From Ewingella sp. CoE-038-23 (GTDB lineage Bacteria; Pseudomonadota; Gammaproteobacteria; Enterobacterales; Enterobacteriaceae): a stretch of 64,000 nt of DNA. Made by a program: the position numbers and the translations under genes. The stretch spans positions 3,906,001 through 3,970,000 of the forward strand of contig NZ_JAZHOH010000001.1 of NCBI RefSeq assembly GCF_040419245.1, given 5' to 3'. This document shows, piece after piece, positions 44,328-55,951 of this stretch (position 1 is the stretch's first letter; every line of letters starts with the position of its first letter). The notes under the pieces are model-generated. The model did no database searches. It saw nothing but the letters and a program-made list of their open reading frames with translations, and was not told the origin of the DNA.

Positions 44328-45488
44328 ATGAAACGTTTACCGATTGCCGAGCGTCCAGACTGGCGAGAAAAAGCCACAGAGTTTGGCTTCAATTTTCACA
44401 CCATGTATGGCGAGCCGTACTGGTGTGAAGACGCCTATTACGAATTCACCTTAGCGCAGATCGAAGAGATCGAAGACGCCACCGCCGACATTCATCAGAT
44501 GTGTTTAAAAGTGGTGGAAAAGGTGGTTGCGGACGACGCGCTGATGGCGCAATTCCAAATCCCCAAGCACTGCTGGGAATTTGTCCGAAGCTCGTGGCGC
44601 ACCCAACAGCCTTCGCTCTATTCACGACTGGACTTGGCCTACGACGGGGTTAACCCGCCTAAGCTGTTGGAAAACAACGCGGATACGCCAACCTCGCTGT
44701 ATGAAGCCGCCTTCTTCCAGTGGCTGTGGCTCGAAGAGCAAATTGCCGCAGGTAAACTGCCGCAGGATGCTGACCAGTACAACAGCATGCAGGAAAAGCT
44801 GATTGAGCGTTTTGCCGAGCTGAAAAACCAGCACGGTTTTTCTTTGCTGCACTTCGCCTGCTGTCAGGATACCGAGGAAGATCGCGGTACCGTGCAGTAC
44901 TTGCAAGATTGCGCATTAGAAGCCGAGCTAGCCAGCGAATTTCTGTTTATCGAAGAGATCGGTTTAGGCGAACGCGGGCAGTTTACCGATCCGCAGGATC
45001 AGGTGATCAGCAACCTGTTCAAGCTCTATCCGTGGGAATTTATGTTCCGCGAGATCTTCTCCACCAAGTTGGAAGATGCGGGCGTGCGTTGGTTAGAACC
45101 AGCATGGAAAGCCATTCTGTCTAACAAGGCCTTGCTGCCAATGTTGTGGGAGATGTTCCCGAATCACCCTAACCTGCTGCCAGCCTACTTCGCGGAAGAA
45201 GAGCATGCAGAGATGGATCATTACGTGATTAAGCCGCTGTTCTCCCGCGAAGGTGCCAATATCCGCATCATCGAAAAAGGGCAAGAAGTGGCGAGCGTCG
45301 ATGGCCCATATGGTCAGGAAGGGATGATCCACCAGCAGTTCCACCACCTGCCTAAATTTGGCGATAGCTACACGCTAATTGGCAGCTGGTTGGTGAACGA
45401 TCAGCCTTGCGGCATTGGTCTGCGCGAAGACAAAGAGCTGATCACACAAGATCTCTCTCGCTTTTATCCGCACGTGATCGTCGGCTAA
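44328..45488 (+). CDS. ygiC: Glutathionylspermidine-synthase-like ATP-grasp protein YgiC
   Basis: A 386-residue protein, same length as E. coli YgiC. It has the C-terminal synthetase fold of glutathionylspermidine synthase (ATP-grasp): [55 protein letters not shown] and [12 protein letters not shown]. Homologues act as peptide-amide ligases but do not make glutathionylspermidine. It follows ygiB after 9 bases, and the pair is likely co-transcribed. Its real substrate is unknown. Confidence 0.93.
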   Translation: MKRLPIAERPDWREKATEFGFNFHTMYGEPYWCEDAYYEFTLAQIEEIEDATADIHQMCLKVVEKVVADDALMAQFQIPKHCWEFVRSSWRTQQPSLYSRLDLAYDGVNPPKLLENNADTPTSLYEAAFFQWLWLEEQIAAGKLPQDADQYNSMQEKLIERFAELKNQHGFSLLHFACCQDTEEDRGTVQYLQDCALEAELASEFLFIEEIGLGERGQFTDPQDQVISNLFKLYPWEFMFREIFSTKLEDAGVRWLEPAWKAILSNKALLPMLWEMFPNHPNLLPAYFAEEEHAEMDHYVIKPLFSREGANIRIIEKGQEVASVDGPYGQEGMIHQQFHHLPKFGDSYTLIGSWLVNDQPCGIGLREDKELITQDLSRFYPHVIVG

Positions 45489-45515
45489 CTGTTACGATCT
45501 AGCCAATAAACGAAG

Positions 45516-45549
45516 CGGGGAGCGAATTCAATTCACTCCCCGTTTTTTT
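45516..45549 (+). terminator. Terminator of ygiBC
   Basis: CGGGGAG (45516-45522) and CTCCCCG (45536-45542), with inner pairing of GAATT and AATTC, followed by seven T. Confidence 0.92.
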
Positions 45550-45561
45550 ATCTCTAGAAGA

Positions 45562-46350
45562 TTAACCCACCTGTACCGAAAGCATGCTCAACGAGCTCAT
45601 CACGATGCCATCGGTCGGGGTAGACATCGGCTCGACGCCGTCCCAACTGCCCAACACATACAGCAGCGGCAGATAGTGTTCGATAGACGGGTTAGAGAGC
45701 GCGGCTCCCTCATGCTGAGAGAAATTTACCAGCGGGTGCTGGCTGTCTTCACCCTTCCAGCGCAGGTTCTCTTTCACATATTCATTGAAAGCAGTGGCCC
45801 ACGGGTAATTATCGCCCTCCCCGTCACGCTTCATTAGGCGCAGGTTGTGAACCACGTTGCCGCTCGCCACAATCATAATGCCTTCATCGCGCAGCGCCGC
45901 CAGCTTTCTACCAATCTGATAGTGATATTCCGCCGGCTTGGTGCCGTCGATGCTCAACTGCACCACCGGAATATCCGCCTCTGGGTAAGCTTTGATCAGC
46001 ACGCCCCATGTCCCGTGGTCGAAGCCCCACTCGCCGGTGTCAGCAATCACGTCAATCGGCTTGAGCAGCTCTTGCAGCTTTTTCGCCAGCTCGGGCGAGC
46101 CGGGGGCCGGGTAACGCTGATCAAACAGCGCCTGCGGGAAGTTGCCGAAGTCGTGAATGGTGCGCGGGTGCTCCATTGCGGTCACGGCCGTGCCACGAGT
46201 GAACCAGTGGGCAGAGACGGCAACGATGGCTTTCGGGCGCGGTAATGTCTCGCCCAGCGTTTGCCATGCGCGGGTAAATTCATTGTCTTCAAGCACGTTC
46301 ATCGGGCTACCGTGGCCTAAAAACAGTGCTGGCATACGAGGGGAAGTCAT
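45562..46350 (-). CDS. ygiD: 4,5-DOPA-extradiol-dioxygenase-like protein YgiD
   Basis: A 262-residue LigB-superfamily protein (E. coli YgiD 271). Metal-binding histidines appear in LFLGHGSPMN, VSAHWFTRG, FDHGTWGVL and GNVVHNLR. E. coli YgiD opens the ring of L-DOPA in vitro; the natural substrate is uncertain. In E. coli it is followed by zupT before ribB, but zupT is missing here. Confidence 0.92.
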   Translation of the reverse strand: MTSPRMPALFLGHGSPMNVLEDNEFTRAWQTLGETLPRPKAIVAVSAHWFTRGTAVTAMEHPRTIHDFGNFPQALFDQRYPAPGSPELAKKLQELLKPIDVIADTGEWGFDHGTWGVLIKAYPEADIPVVQLSIDGTKPAEYHYQIGRKLAALRDEGIMIVASGNVVHNLRLMKRDGEGDNYPWATAFNEYVKENLRWKGEDSQHPLVNFSQHEGAALSNPSIEHYLPLLYVLGSWDGVEPMSTPTDGIVMSSLSMLSVQVG

Positions 46351-46576
46351 AACGTTTTCCTTAGCTCAGAGTGAATGAGTGGCAGAAGCAATTCTGCACG
46401 ATGGAAATACGGTACTCTCTTTCTTATTTGCTTACAGCCGGATAACCGTGATGAAGTTGTTCAAAAAAATTGAATCAGCGTTATGGGCTTTTTGACGCGG
46501 CAGGAAGGGGGGTTAATTCACTTAGCGAGCTATCTATCAATTTCGTCTTTGTAATGCCGGAATAGTGCTTTAGAGA

Positions 46577-46602
46577 TAAAAAAGGCCGCATTGGCGGCCT
46601 TT
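46577..46602 (-). terminator. Terminator of ribB
   Basis: AAAGGCCGC (46581-46589) and GCGGCCTTT (46594-46602) form a 9-bp stem with an ATTG loop. Read leftwards it is followed by a T-run (46583-46578). Confidence 0.87.
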
Positions 46603-46623
46603 AAGATTCAGGAGTGAGTTCAG

Positions 46624-47277
46624 TTAGCTAGCTTTCTGAGTCTGCGCCTGACGGTAAGCCACTAAGTCTTCAATGGTCAGTACCGGCATATTGTGTTTCT
46701 TGGCGAAGACAATCGCTTCTGGCGCGTGCGCCATGCTGCCATCGTCATTGGTCAGTTCGCACAGCACACCGAAAGGCTTCAGACCGGCCAGTTTGACCAA
46801 GTCGATAGAGGCTTCAGTGTGGCCACCGCGAGTCAGCACGCCGCCCGCCTGCGCGCGCAGAGGGAAGATATGCCCCGGGCGGTTCAGGTCAGAAGGCTTA
46901 GCGCCGTCTTTGATGGCGGTGCGAATGGTGGTGATGCGGTCAGCGGCAGAAACACCGGTAGTGACGCCTTCGGCCGCTTCGATGGTGACGGTGAATGGCG
47001 TTTGGTACGCGCTGGAGTTGGTCTCAACCATCATGGGTAAATCGAGCTTTTTGCGGCTCTCTTCGGTCATGGTGAGACAGACAATCCCGCTGCCGTGGCG
47101 AATGGTCAACGCCATCTGCTCAACGGTCATGTTTTCAGCGGCAAAAATTAAATCGCCTTCGTTTTCACGATCTTCGTCATCCAGCACCATCACACCACGG
47201 CCATTGCGCAGGGCTTCAAGAGCCTGCTCAACGCGTTGATTTGGTGTACCAAATTCGGAAAGTAGGGTCTGATTCAT
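46624..47277 (-). CDS. ribB: 3,4-dihydroxy-2-butanone 4-phosphate synthase RibB
   Basis: A 217-residue enzyme, same length as E. coli RibB. The acidic active-site loop is [19 protein letters not shown], with [18 protein letters not shown] and HGSGIVCL. It turns ribulose 5-phosphate into the four-carbon unit of riboflavin. ATG 47277 agrees with the E. coli start; the open frame runs on into the leader. An FMN riboswitch at 47424-47594 controls it, leaving a leader of about 150 bases between aptamer and start. Confidence 0.96.
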   Translation of the reverse strand: MNQTLLSEFGTPNQRVEQALEALRNGRGVMVLDDEDRENEGDLIFAAENMTVEQMALTIRHGSGIVCLTMTEESRKKLDLPMMVETNSSAYQTPFTVTIEAAEGVTTGVSAADRITTIRTAIKDGAKPSDLNRPGHIFPLRAQAGGVLTRGGHTEASIDLVKLAGLKPFGVLCELTNDDGSMAHAPEAIVFAKKHNMPVLTIEDLVAYRQAQTQKAS

Positions 47278-47423
47278 GGTAAAAATAACCTCATAAACTG
47301 TATGTAATATACATGGATTACCAGAATCAGGGCGTCTTGAGGAGTTCACTGTAGCCCAGCAATGCCGTGCGACAGTGTGAAAAAATAACGCAGCAGGCAA
47401 TTTTTTGCCTGGCTTGAACCGTT

Positions 47424-47594
47424 ACTCTCTCCCATCCGGACTATAACCGTCGGCTCCGGGATCTAACCGGATCTGCTGACCTCAAACTGCAAAGTTTGAG
47501 CGCTCGCGGGCTCCCACTATGGCAGAAATGCGTTCCGCCAAAAAAGATGTGGTTTACCGCCGGTGGGGACTTTCACCCCGCCCTGAGAATAAGC
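47424..47594 (-). promoter_or_regulatory. FMN riboswitch (RFN element) of ribB
   Basis: Read leftwards, the conserved RFN pieces occur in order: CTTATTCTCAGGGCGGGG at the 5' end, GTGAAAGTCCCCACCGGCGG, GCCCGCGAGCGCTC, GGTCAGCAGATCCGGTT, CCGGAGCCGACGGTTATAG and the closing GTCCGGATGGGAGAGAGTAA. FMN binding to this aptamer lowers ribB expression in enterobacteria. The remaining parts of the 450-base gap up to ubiK hold the ribB and ubiK promoters. Confidence 0.95.
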
Positions 47595-47728
47595 AGGTCA
47601 ACTATAACGCCAATAAAAGGTCTCGGCAATGTGTCGAATAGCCGAATAATGCCATCGCGAAGGTTTATAGAAAGAGTATCTAGGATTACACTAGTACAAA
47701 GCTGCTTATTCGAGACAAGGGAAAAACC

Positions 47729-47995
47729 ATGATCGACCCGAAAAAAATTGAACAAATCGCTCGTCAGGTTCACGAGTCAATGCCGAAGGGTATCCGTGAG
47801 TTTGGTGAAGATGCTGAAAAGAAAATTCGTCAGGTATTGCAGGCGCAATTTAGCCGTATGGATTTGGTTAATCGCGAAGAGTTCGACGTGCAGACTCAGG
47901 TTCTACTGCGCACCCGCGAGAAACTAGTTGCTCTCGAGCAGCGCCTGACCGAGCTGGAAGCCAAATTAGCTACCGAGCAGAAGCCAGAAGCCTAA
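47729..47995 (+). CDS. ubiK: Ubiquinone biosynthesis accessory factor UbiK
   Basis: An 88-residue BMFP-domain protein (E. coli YqiC 96). It begins [21 protein letters not shown] and has a C-terminal coiled coil ([20 protein letters not shown] region, then [12 protein letters not shown]) that forms trimers. UbiK is needed for efficient aerobic ubiquinone synthesis, with UbiJ. A clear start at ATG 47729 and a terminator at 48017-48046 frame a monocistronic gene. Confidence 0.93.
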   Translation: MIDPKKIEQIARQVHESMPKGIREFGEDAEKKIRQVLQAQFSRMDLVNREEFDVQTQVLLRTREKLVALEQRLTELEAKLATEQKPEA

Positions 47996-48016
47996 TTCCC
48001 GGCGGCTGTCATGCAT

Positions 48017-48046
48017 AAAAAACCACGCTCAAAGGCGTGGTTTTTT
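48017..48046. terminator. Bidirectional terminator ubiK / hldE
   Basis: AAAAAACCACGC (48017-48028), loop TCAAAG, GCGTGGTTTTTT (48035-48046): perfect 12-bp arms with A and T runs on both sides. Confidence 0.93.
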
Positions 48047-48074
48047 ATTGTCTGTCGGCAGAAATTAGCGACAG

Positions 48075-49502
48075 CTAGTCTTGGCTTTTAATCTGGTTGA
48101 TGATGCCCGTTGTCGATAAGCCATCTTCGAAGTTCAACACGCGAACTTCACCGCCGTTAGCCCAAACTTCTTTGCTACCCGCGATCTGCTCCGGCTTGTA
48201 ATCGCCGCCTTTTACCAGCAGATCAGGTAGAATTTCGGCGATCAGGCGCTGCGGGGTATCTTCTTCAAAAGCCACCACCCAGTCAACCGCACCCAGCGCG
48301 CCGAGCACGATCATGCGATTTTGCAGAGCATTGACCGGGCGAGTTTCGCCTTTCAGACGCTTGGTGGACGCATCGCTGTTCACCGCCACAATCAGGCGAT
48401 CGCCGAGCTTGCGCGCATTGGCTAAATACGAAACATGGCCCGCGTGCAAGATGTCGAAAATGCCGTTGGTCATCACCACTTTTTCACCACGCTGGCGAGC
48501 CAGCGCCACGGCCTCTTTCAGCCCGGCTTCGGTCATCACGCCAAAGCCCACTTCTGAACGCCCGCCAATCGCATCTTCCAACTCGACCGGAGAAACCGTG
48601 GAAGTACCCAGCTTGCCGACCACTACGCCTGCGGCGGCGTTGGCCAAGAAGCAGGACTCTTCCAGCGAGTTGCCAGCAGCCAAAGCGGCGGCCAGAACGC
48701 CGATCACCGTGTCACCGGCACCGGTCACGTCATACACTTCCTGAGCCTGAGTCGGCAGGTGCAGCGGCTCTTTGCCCGGTTGCAGCAGGGTCATACCGTG
48801 CTCGGAACGGGTCACCAGCAGGGCTGATAGCTCGAAGTCAGACACCAGCTTCATGCCGCGCTGGACGATTTCTGCTTCGTCTTTGCAACGGCCAACCACG
48901 GCTTCGAACTCGGACAGGTTTGGCGTCAGCAGGGTCGCGCCGCGATAACGCTCGAAATCCGATCCTTTTGGATCGATAAGCACCGGAACACCGGCCTTTT
49001 TTGCCAATTGGATCATCGGCTGCACGTCTTTCAGCGCGCCTTTGGCATAATCTGACAGCACCAGCGCGCCGGTTTTTGGCAACGCTTGTTCGATCTTCTC
49101 CAGCATAGGATGGAGATCAACACCGTCAAAACCTTCTTCGAAATCGAGGCGAATCAGCTGCTGGTTGCGAGACAGCACGCGCAGCTTGGTAATTGTCGGG
49201 TGAGTTGCTAACGCCACGAAATCACAATGAACGTTAACGTTGTCCAAATGCTGATTCAGAGCACGAGCAGCATCATCGATCCCCGTCAGACCAATCAAAC
49301 GAGATCCAGCGCCGAGTGAAGCTATGTTCATCGCCACGTTAGCAGCACCGCCAGGGCGCTCCTCGATGGTGGTGACTTTCACGACCGGCACCGGCGCTTC
49401 TGGTGAAATACGGTTAGTCGGACCATACCAATAGCGGTCCAACATGACGTCGCCCACGACCAGTACGCCGGCACGGTGAAAATCAGGTAAAGTCACTTTC
49501 AT
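48075..49502 (-). CDS. hldE: Bifunctional heptose 7-phosphate kinase / heptose 1-phosphate adenylyltransferase HldE
   Basis: A 475-residue fusion enzyme (E. coli 477). Residues 1-318 are a ribokinase-type kinase ([43 protein letters not shown]); residues about 340-475 are a nucleotidyltransferase ([17 protein letters not shown] with HxGH). It makes ADP-D-glycero-beta-D-manno-heptose precursors for the LPS inner core. ATG 49502 ([12 protein letters not shown]) matches E. coli; the frame extends 8 codons upstream. It follows glnE on the same strand after 96 bases. Confidence 0.96.
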   Translation of the reverse strand: MKVTLPDFHRAGVLVVGDVMLDRYWYGPTNRISPEAPVPVVKVTTIEERPGGAANVAMNIASLGAGSRLIGLTGIDDAARALNQHLDNVNVHCDFVALATHPTITKLRVLSRNQQLIRLDFEEGFDGVDLHPMLEKIEQALPKTGALVLSDYAKGALKDVQPMIQLAKKAGVPVLIDPKGSDFERYRGATLLTPNLSEFEAVVGRCKDEAEIVQRGMKLVSDFELSALLVTRSEHGMTLLQPGKEPLHLPTQAQEVYDVTGAGDTVIGVLAAALAAGNSLEESCFLANAAAGVVVGKLGTSTVSPVELEDAIGGRSEVGFGVMTEAGLKEAVALARQRGEKVVMTNGIFDILHAGHVSYLANARKLGDRLIVAVNSDASTKRLKGETRPVNALQNRMIVLGALGAVDWVVAFEEDTPQRLIAEILPDLLVKGGDYKPEQIAGSKEVWANGGEVRVLNFEDGLSTTGIINQIKSQD

Positions 49503-49598
49503 CCCTTGCTCCAAAAACAGATACAACCTGACATAAAAATAGTGCGCCGGATAATATCACAAGCGCTCATACCGCGAAAAAAAGCTTGGACGCGGCGA

Positions 49599-52436
49599 TT
49601 AACTGAGCCAGCCTTGCCAGCTCGCCAAAATCTGCTCGCGTTCAGTCATAAAGCTATCGACAGCGACTTTGCCACTATGTTCCTGTAAAGCCAGATGATG
49701 AATCTCGTCGCGCAGCGTGACATAGGCGTGCTTCAGCCGGCGCGCCTCATCCTCCGGCATAATATCGTATTGCGCCATCAGCTCGAAAATACGCACGTTA
49801 TCAGACCACTTGGTCAGACCCGGCTCATCGTGGGCAAAGCGCAACACCAGATATTGTGCGATGAATTCAATGTCCGTGATACCGCCCGGATCGGCTTTCA
49901 GGTCGAAGGTATGGCCTTTTTTGCTGCCCAGATGGGCATGCATCTTCTCGCGCATCTCGCGCACTTCTTTGCGCAAAGTGTCGGCATCACGCTGGCGGCA
50001 CAGAATCTCACGGCGCGTGGTATTAAATTGACGAGTCAGCTGCGGGTCGCCGTAGACCACGCGGGCGCGAACCAGCGCCTGATGCTCCCAGGTCCAGGCT
50101 TCGTTTTGCTGATAATCAGCAAAGGCTTCAATGGTGCTGACCAGCATCCCCGCCGCGCCGGATGGGCGCAGACGTGCATCCACTTCATACAGAATGCCGG
50201 ACGAAGTGCGGGTGCTGAACAGGTGCATAATGCGCTGGGCCAGCCGCAGGTAGAACTGGCGGCCGTCAATGCTGCGCTCGCCTTCGGTCATGACGTCCGG
50301 CGCGCAGTCGAGCAGGAAAACCAAATCCAGATCTGAGCTATAGCCCAGCTCCCAGCCCCCCAACTTGCCATAACCCACCACGGCAAAACCGCGCCCTTCC
50401 CGGCTGCGCAGGTGCGAAGGTTCACCATAGCGCGTCACCATCTGCTCCCAGGCTTGCTGGATAACGGCTTCAAGGATCGCCTCGGCCAGATAGGTCAAAT
50501 GGTCGCTGACCTTCATCACCGGCAGCGCGCCCGAGATATCCCCGGCGGCGATGCGCAGGTGCTGGGCCTGCTTAAACTGGCGCAGCGCTTCCAGCTGCTG
50601 CTCTTCGTCATCGGCGGGCACGCGCAGCAAATACTGGCGCAGCTCGTCGCGATAGGCGTCTGGCGCAATCGGCTGGTAAAGAGTGCGCGGGTCGAGCAGC
50701 TCGTCGAGCAAAATTGGGTGGCGGGCCAGCTGGTTGGCGACCATCGGCGATGCCGCGCACAGGCGCACCAGCTGCTTCAGCGCCCCCGGATACTCAACCA
50801 GCAGTTCAATATAAGTGGTGCGCGTAACAATATTGAGCAGCAGCAGGGTCAGGCGTTGCAGGGTGATATCGGCATTTTTATAGCCACACACCTGGGCCAG
50901 CAGGTTCGGCATCAGCTGATCCAACTGGTCACGGCCGCGCGGCCCGATGGTGCGCTTATCCACGTCACGGCGGAACTCGGCGATTTGCCGCAACAGCTGC
51001 CCCTGAGCTTCCGGCGCGAGTTGCGGCACCAGATGGGCAATATCGTCGTGCTCAAGGGCGTCAATCCACAGGCTGCTGAACTCGGCGTGCTGCGGATCTT
51101 CGCCAATGTCCGGCGTGTCATCACCAATCAAATCATCAAACACGGCGCGCACCGCCAGCATGTGGGTATTCAAGGCGTCGAGCAGCGTTGGCCAGTTAGG
51201 GAAGTCCATCCCCCATGCCAGACGCGCCTGATTGAGATCGTCGGATGGCAGGGTTTGGGTCTGTTCGTCAGCAATCGCCTGCAACAAGTTTTCGAGGCGA
51301 CGCAGGAACAGGTAGCTTTCACGCAGCTGCGACACCTGCACGGCGGGCAGCAGCTCCAGCTCTTGCACGGCTTGCAGCGTCGGTAATAAAGAGCGCTGCT
51401 GCAAAGAGGGTTCGCGGCCGCCGCGGATCAGTTGGAAGACTTGCGCGATAAACTCGATTTCGCGAATGCCGCCCGCGCCCAGCTTAATGTTGTCCTTAAG
51501 GCCACGGCGGCGCACTTCGCGGGCAATCATGCCTTTCATATTGCGCAGGGACTGAATCACGCTGAAGTCGATATAGCGGCGGAAAACGAACGGCATCAAC
51601 ATCTTACGCAGTTCCTGACTGCTGCTGTCCTCCGCGCCGCCCATCAACCGCGCCTTGACCATCGCGTAGCGTTCCCAGTCGCGGCCCTGCTCCTGATAAT
51701 AGTCTTCCAACGCCGGGAAGCTCATCACCAGCGGGCCGCTGTCGCCAAACGGCCGTAGGCGCATATCCACGCGATAGACAAAACCATCAATGGTTGGCTG
51801 ATCCAAGGCTTTAATCAGCCGCTGACCAAGGCGGGTGAAGAACTGTGCGTTATCCAGCTCGCGACGGCCGCCTTTGGTTTGGCCATTCTCGGGATAGGCA
51901 AAAATCAGGTCGATGTCTGAGGAGAAGTTCAGCTCGCCGCCGCCCAGTTTGCCCATACCGAGAATTAACAACTTTTGCGGCACTCCGTCGGCATTCATGG
52001 GCGTACCAAACTCGCGGCAGCAGGCGTCGTACAGCCATTCGCGGGCGCTGACAATCAGGGTTTCAGCTAACTCGCTGAGCTGATGCAGCGTCTCTTCGCA
52101 CTGGCTGGTGAGCATGGTCTGTGACCAGGCAATGCGAGTCAACATTCGCTTGCGGAACAAGCGCAGCGCCTTCATCAGCCCGGCTTCATCACTGATCTGG
52201 GCCAGCGCCTCGGCTAGCCAGCCGCGATAGCTTTGCCACTCCTGCGCGTGCGGCGGATGCTGCACAATCTCATGCCACCAGTCTGGAAATGCCAGCAGGT
52301 TTTCACTGATAAAATCACTGCTCGCGGCCACCGCCAGCGTGCTTTCATCAAGCTCTGGTAAGGGCGCGGCGTGCTCCTGACAACGAATAACGAAGTTGTC
52401 AGCCTGACTTTGCAAAACAGAGGGGAGTGGCAACAT
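49599..52436 (-). CDS. glnE: Glutamine synthetase adenylyltransferase/deadenylase GlnE
   Basis: A 945-residue bifunctional enzyme (E. coli 946). Two nucleotidyltransferase domains are visible: the N-terminal deadenylase with [20 protein letters not shown] and the C-terminal adenylylase with [20 protein letters not shown], each followed by VDMRLRPFG or VDARLRPSG. It adds or removes AMP on glutamine synthetase in response to PII and glutamine. ATG 52436 has AAGGAA 9 bases upstream; the open frame begins 7 codons earlier at a TTG. It lies between ygiF and hldE, the conserved order. Confidence 0.96.
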   Translation of the reverse strand: MLPLPSVLQSQADNFVIRCQEHAAPLPELDESTLAVAASSDFISENLLAFPDWWHEIVQHPPHAQEWQSYRGWLAEALAQISDEAGLMKALRLFRKRMLTRIAWSQTMLTSQCEETLHQLSELAETLIVSAREWLYDACCREFGTPMNADGVPQKLLILGMGKLGGGELNFSSDIDLIFAYPENGQTKGGRRELDNAQFFTRLGQRLIKALDQPTIDGFVYRVDMRLRPFGDSGPLVMSFPALEDYYQEQGRDWERYAMVKARLMGGAEDSSSQELRKMLMPFVFRRYIDFSVIQSLRNMKGMIAREVRRRGLKDNIKLGAGGIREIEFIAQVFQLIRGGREPSLQQRSLLPTLQAVQELELLPAVQVSQLRESYLFLRRLENLLQAIADEQTQTLPSDDLNQARLAWGMDFPNWPTLLDALNTHMLAVRAVFDDLIGDDTPDIGEDPQHAEFSSLWIDALEHDDIAHLVPQLAPEAQGQLLRQIAEFRRDVDKRTIGPRGRDQLDQLMPNLLAQVCGYKNADITLQRLTLLLLNIVTRTTYIELLVEYPGALKQLVRLCAASPMVANQLARHPILLDELLDPRTLYQPIAPDAYRDELRQYLLRVPADDEEQQLEALRQFKQAQHLRIAAGDISGALPVMKVSDHLTYLAEAILEAVIQQAWEQMVTRYGEPSHLRSREGRGFAVVGYGKLGGWELGYSSDLDLVFLLDCAPDVMTEGERSIDGRQFYLRLAQRIMHLFSTRTSSGILYEVDARLRPSGAAGMLVSTIEAFADYQQNEAWTWEHQALVRARVVYGDPQLTRQFNTTRREILCRQRDADTLRKEVREMREKMHAHLGSKKGHTFDLKADPGGITDIEFIAQYLVLRFAHDEPGLTKWSDNVRIFELMAQYDIMPEDEARRLKHAYVTLRDEIHHLALQEHSGKVAVDSFMTEREQILASWQGWLS

Positions 52437-52523
52437 GAGATCAGGTTCCTTTCGCAAAAAAGCCTGAGTCAGACTCAGGCCACTTGTTCAATTAAACTTC
52501 ACCATAAACCAAAACGCGGCTTG

Positions 52524-53831
52524 TTATTTGACTTTGCCGTTGAGCCAGAAGGCGTCCATCATCACGGCGTGCTGGCGGGCAGAATCTTCCCACGCATGCT
52601 GCTGCTGGATAATCGCCTGCTGCAACTCAAGCCAGCCATTAATGTAAGGGCTGTACTCTTCGTGAGAGTAAGCGCCCGCTAACATGTGGAAAGAGATAAT
52701 CTGGCGCTTTAGGCGAGCCAGCTGGTCGCGGAAGCCATCTTCGTCCAGCGGCTGGCCGAATGCCTCTTTCAAATCCGCGGCGGTACGGCCCAGCATGATG
52801 TCTGCAAAGCGTTTGAAGGAGCCATCAAGCTTCTTCTGCGCTTTCTCATCAATGAAAGGTTTCCACTGCTGAGTTGTCAGCCACGAAGTGAGTGCTAACT
52901 TACATTTCAAGTAGGCCGGGCTGTAACACACGGCCTGGGCGTCGGCGCCCTTCTGCTCCAGCGCTGGCAGTAAGTCGGTTAGCAAGGCGCGCAGTTCAGT
53001 TGAGGCTTTACGTGGGATCAGCCCGCCGAACAGCACCAACGCCTGACGCACGGCTTCAACTGCTTGCAGCACGCTCAGGCGCACGGCCTTATCACCGCGC
53101 ACCCACAGCTCTTCGTGATACTGCCACTGGTCCAGCGCGAGAGCCAAAATGCCCTCCATCGCCTGCTCCACCGTGGCTTTCGGCGCGGCCTTGAATACGG
53201 GCAGCGGGCGCAGTTCGCGCGCCGGATTGCCTTTCGCCAAGTGATAACCACGGGCAGCCTTGCTCAAGCCGCCCTGCCGCAGCCCGCCGTTTTGACCAAT
53301 CAACGCGGCGAGCGCCAGCAGGTCAGCGGTGTTGCCGCTTTTCAGCTCCAGCTCAATTTCAGCTAAAGGCTCGGAAAGCTCTCCGGCCACCACTTCACCC
53401 TGATCCAAACCAAGCTCAATCTCGCTTTGCTGGTAAGTGATCACCCACTTCTCGCGCATAAAATTGGTGGAAAACAGCGGCAGCAGCGCCTTCTGTAGCG
53501 CAGCGACTTTGCAGCCTTCTGGCCAGATTTCCTTCGGGAAAGCGCTGAGTTTTAAGGTCGGCTTCTTCAGCTCAACATTGTATTCCGGGCGCTGGTGCAA
53601 GCCCCCTACTACGCTACCGGCGGTTTTGATGGTCATCTCATATTGGTCGTCAAAACCGCGAATACGCAGGCCCATATCGTGGCTGCGCATCCAGTTATCA
53701 GCGGTTTCGTAATAGATGTTGGTCAGCTTCTGTGGCGCAGAGTGTTGGCTGGAAAACTGCGCCAATTGCTCCGGTAATTCAGCGATAGCCGCGGCAGTGG
53801 CGATAAACTTTAATTCTATTTCTACGGTCAT
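52524..53831 (-). CDS. ygiF: Inorganic triphosphatase YgiF (CYTH-CHAD)
   Basis: A 435-residue protein (E. coli 433). The N-terminal CYTH domain begins TVEIELKFIAT, the ExExK motif of the triphosphate tunnel, with LRIRGFDDQYEMTIK further on. The C-terminal half is a CHAD domain (about 215-430; GGLIPRKASTELRALL, FHMLAGAYSHEEY). YgiF hydrolyses tripolyphosphate with divalent metal. ATG 53831 fits the family; an in-frame GTG at 53843 adds four residues. It is the first gene of the leftward ygiF-glnE-hldE group. Confidence 0.94.
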   Translation of the reverse strand: MTVEIELKFIATAAAIAELPEQLAQFSSQHSAPQKLTNIYYETADNWMRSHDMGLRIRGFDDQYEMTIKTAGSVVGGLHQRPEYNVELKKPTLKLSAFPKEIWPEGCKVAALQKALLPLFSTNFMREKWVITYQQSEIELGLDQGEVVAGELSEPLAEIELELKSGNTADLLALAALIGQNGGLRQGGLSKAARGYHLAKGNPARELRPLPVFKAAPKATVEQAMEGILALALDQWQYHEELWVRGDKAVRLSVLQAVEAVRQALVLFGGLIPRKASTELRALLTDLLPALEQKGADAQAVCYSPAYLKCKLALTSWLTTQQWKPFIDEKAQKKLDGSFKRFADIMLGRTAADLKEAFGQPLDEDGFRDQLARLKRQIISFHMLAGAYSHEEYSPYINGWLELQQAIIQQQHAWEDSARQHAVMMDAFWLNGKVK

Positions 53832-54070
53832 AGTGATCTTCACACCGAGTTCTGGATGTCAAAAGGCTGTCATAAAGCCGACAAAAGGAGTTAGCGATAA
53901 GTCGCAATTCTAACACAGGGTCTGGCCGCAAGCCGCATGCAACGGGATAGTAAGATAGTTCCCATTCCTGTTTATACGTTGCGTAGTCAAACTGTTGCCC
54001 TTAGTATCAAACCCTCATAACGTCGGTTCCTACATCGCGTTCCATAAATTCACAAAGAAACGATGAAATA

Positions 54071-54691
54071 ATGCAGAAACTCCGCCTAATTGGTCTCGCT
54101 TTGCTTAGTTTAAGCATCACTTGGGGCGCTCACGCCGATGAAAAGCGCTACATTTCCGACGATCTGATCACTTATATCCACAGTGGTCCGGGTAACCAAT
54201 ATCGTATCGTTGGCACGCTAAATGCCGGTGACGAAGTCACCCTGCGTAGCGTCAACGACAGCACAAAATACGGCGAAATCATTGACTCTAAAGGTAAAAC
54301 CGCCTGGATCCCTCTGGACCAGTTGAGCAATGTGCCAAGCATCCGCACCCGCGTTCCTGATTTAGAGCAGCAGGTGAAAACCCTGACTGACAAGCTGACC
54401 AACATTGATTCCAGCTGGAACCAGCGCACGGCTGAAATGCAGCAAAAAGTTTCGTCGAGCGATGGCATCATTAATGGCCTGAAGAAAGAGAATCAGGACC
54501 TGAAAAATCAGCTGATTGTGGCGCAGAAGAAAGTGAGCGCGGTAAATGTTCAGCTTGACGACAAACAGCGTACTATCATTTTACAATGGTTCATGTATGG
54601 CGGCGGCGTCGCCGGTGTTGGCCTGCTGTTGGGCTTAATCCTGCCGCATCTGGTGCCTCGCCGTAAGAAAAATGATCGCTGGATGAGCTGA
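54071..54691 (+). CDS. ygiM: SH3-domain membrane protein YgiM
   Basis: A 206-residue protein, same size as E. coli YgiM (HtrG). Signal peptide about 1-22 (ending AHA), then a bacterial SH3 domain ([38 protein letters not shown]), a long coiled coil (about 95-165) and a C-terminal transmembrane helix ([20 protein letters not shown]) with a basic cytoplasmic tail. Its role is unclear, with links to envelope stress and peptidoglycan. The cca gene follows after 8 bases. Confidence 0.92.
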   Translation: MQKLRLIGLALLSLSITWGAHADEKRYISDDLITYIHSGPGNQYRIVGTLNAGDEVTLRSVNDSTKYGEIIDSKGKTAWIPLDQLSNVPSIRTRVPDLEQQVKTLTDKLTNIDSSWNQRTAEMQQKVSSSDGIINGLKKENQDLKNQLIVAQKKVSAVNVQLDDKQRTIILQWFMYGGGVAGVGLLLGLILPHLVPRRKKNDRWMS

Positions 54692-54699
54692 GTCACATA

Positions 54700-55935
54700 A
54701 TGGAAATCTATCTGGTCGGCGGCGCAGTCCGAGACAGTTTGTTAAACCTGCCGGTTACCGAGCACGACTGGGTAGTCGTTGGCGCCACGCCGGAATATAT
54801 GCTTGCTGAAGGATATCAGCAGGTTGGCAAGGACTTTCCCGTGTTCTTGCATCCGGTGACTCATGATGAATACGCGCTGGCTCGCACGGAAAGAAAATCT
54901 GGCAGCGGCTATAACGGTTTTACCTGTTACGCCGCGCCAGATGTCACATTAGAGCAGGACTTGATGCGTCGCGACCTGACCATCAACGCCATCGCCAAAA
55001 GTGCCGAAGGTGAACTCTTCGACCCTTACCACGGCCAGCGCGATATCGAAAATCGCCTGCTGCGCCACGTTTCTGATGCCTTTGGTGAAGACCCGCTGCG
55101 CGTTTTGCGCGTGGCGCGGTTTGCCGCGCGCTTTGCCCATCTTGGTTTCAGCGTCGCGCCAGAAACCCAGCAACTGATGCAGCAAATGGCAGATTCCGGC
55201 GAGCTTGAAGCCCTGACGGCCGAGCGCGTGTGGAAAGAGACGGAAAAGGCGCTGCAGACGCAGGACCCGCAAGTTTTCTTCCAAGTGCTGCGTGACTGTG
55301 GCGCGCTGAAGGTACTGTTCCCAGAGGTTGACGCGCTGTTTGGCGTGCCCGCACCGGAGAAATGGCATCCGGAAATCGATACCGGCATTCATACCCTGAT
55401 GACCCTGAAAATTGCCGCAGAGCTGACACCGGATGTTGATATTCGCTTCTCCGCACTCTGCCATGACTTGGGCAAAGGGCTGACCAATCCGGAATACTGG
55501 CCGCATCACCACGGCCACGGCCCGGCGGGCGTTAAACTGGTGGAAAATCTTTGCCAGCGGCTCCGAGTGCCAACCCATATTCGCGATCTGGCGAAGCTGG
55601 TCGCTGAATTCCATGACCTGATCCACACGGTCAATAAATTGCGTCCAGAAACGATTCTAAAGCTGTTCGACACTATTGATGTTTGGCGCAAGCCACAGCG
55701 GCTCGAGCAGATGATTTTCACCAGCGAGGCTGATGCTCGCGGGCGAACCGGTTTCGAGCAGAACCCTTATCCACAGGGCGATTATCTTCGCGGGGCCTAC
55801 GCAGCGGCGCTCACCGTGTCGATTAAAGACATCGTAGATTCAGGTTTAGAAGGGTTGGCAATCAAAGAAGAGTTGAAGAAACAGCGCATTCGCGCCATCG
55901 CCGACTGGAAAGCGCTGCAAGATCCCGCCGAATAA
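54700..55935 (+). CDS. cca: CCA-adding tRNA nucleotidyltransferase / multifunctional CCA protein
   Basis: A 411-residue class II enzyme (E. coli 412). The nucleotidyltransferase head has [27 protein letters not shown] motif A (GGAVRDSLL then EHDWVVVG), [10 protein letters not shown] and [12 protein letters not shown]. An HD phosphohydrolase domain follows ([16 protein letters not shown]), giving phosphatase and phosphodiesterase activities. It builds and repairs the 3' CCA end of tRNA. Co-transcription with ygiM is likely. Confidence 0.96.
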   Translation: MEIYLVGGAVRDSLLNLPVTEHDWVVVGATPEYMLAEGYQQVGKDFPVFLHPVTHDEYALARTERKSGSGYNGFTCYAAPDVTLEQDLMRRDLTINAIAKSAEGELFDPYHGQRDIENRLLRHVSDAFGEDPLRVLRVARFAARFAHLGFSVAPETQQLMQQMADSGELEALTAERVWKETEKALQTQDPQVFFQVLRDCGALKVLFPEVDALFGVPAPEKWHPEIDTGIHTLMTLKIAAELTPDVDIRFSALCHDLGKGLTNPEYWPHHHGHGPAGVKLVENLCQRLRVPTHIRDLAKLVAEFHDLIHTVNKLRPETILKLFDTIDVWRKPQRLEQMIFTSEADARGRTGFEQNPYPQGDYLRGAYAAALTVSIKDIVDSGLEGLAIKEELKKQRIRAIADWKALQDPAE

Positions 55936-55951
55936 TTTCCTCATTTAAAGT

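Noticed and set aside
50412..51386. 324-codon open frame antisense to glnE
   Set aside because: Shadow of glnE on the complementary strand, with composition typical for such frames.
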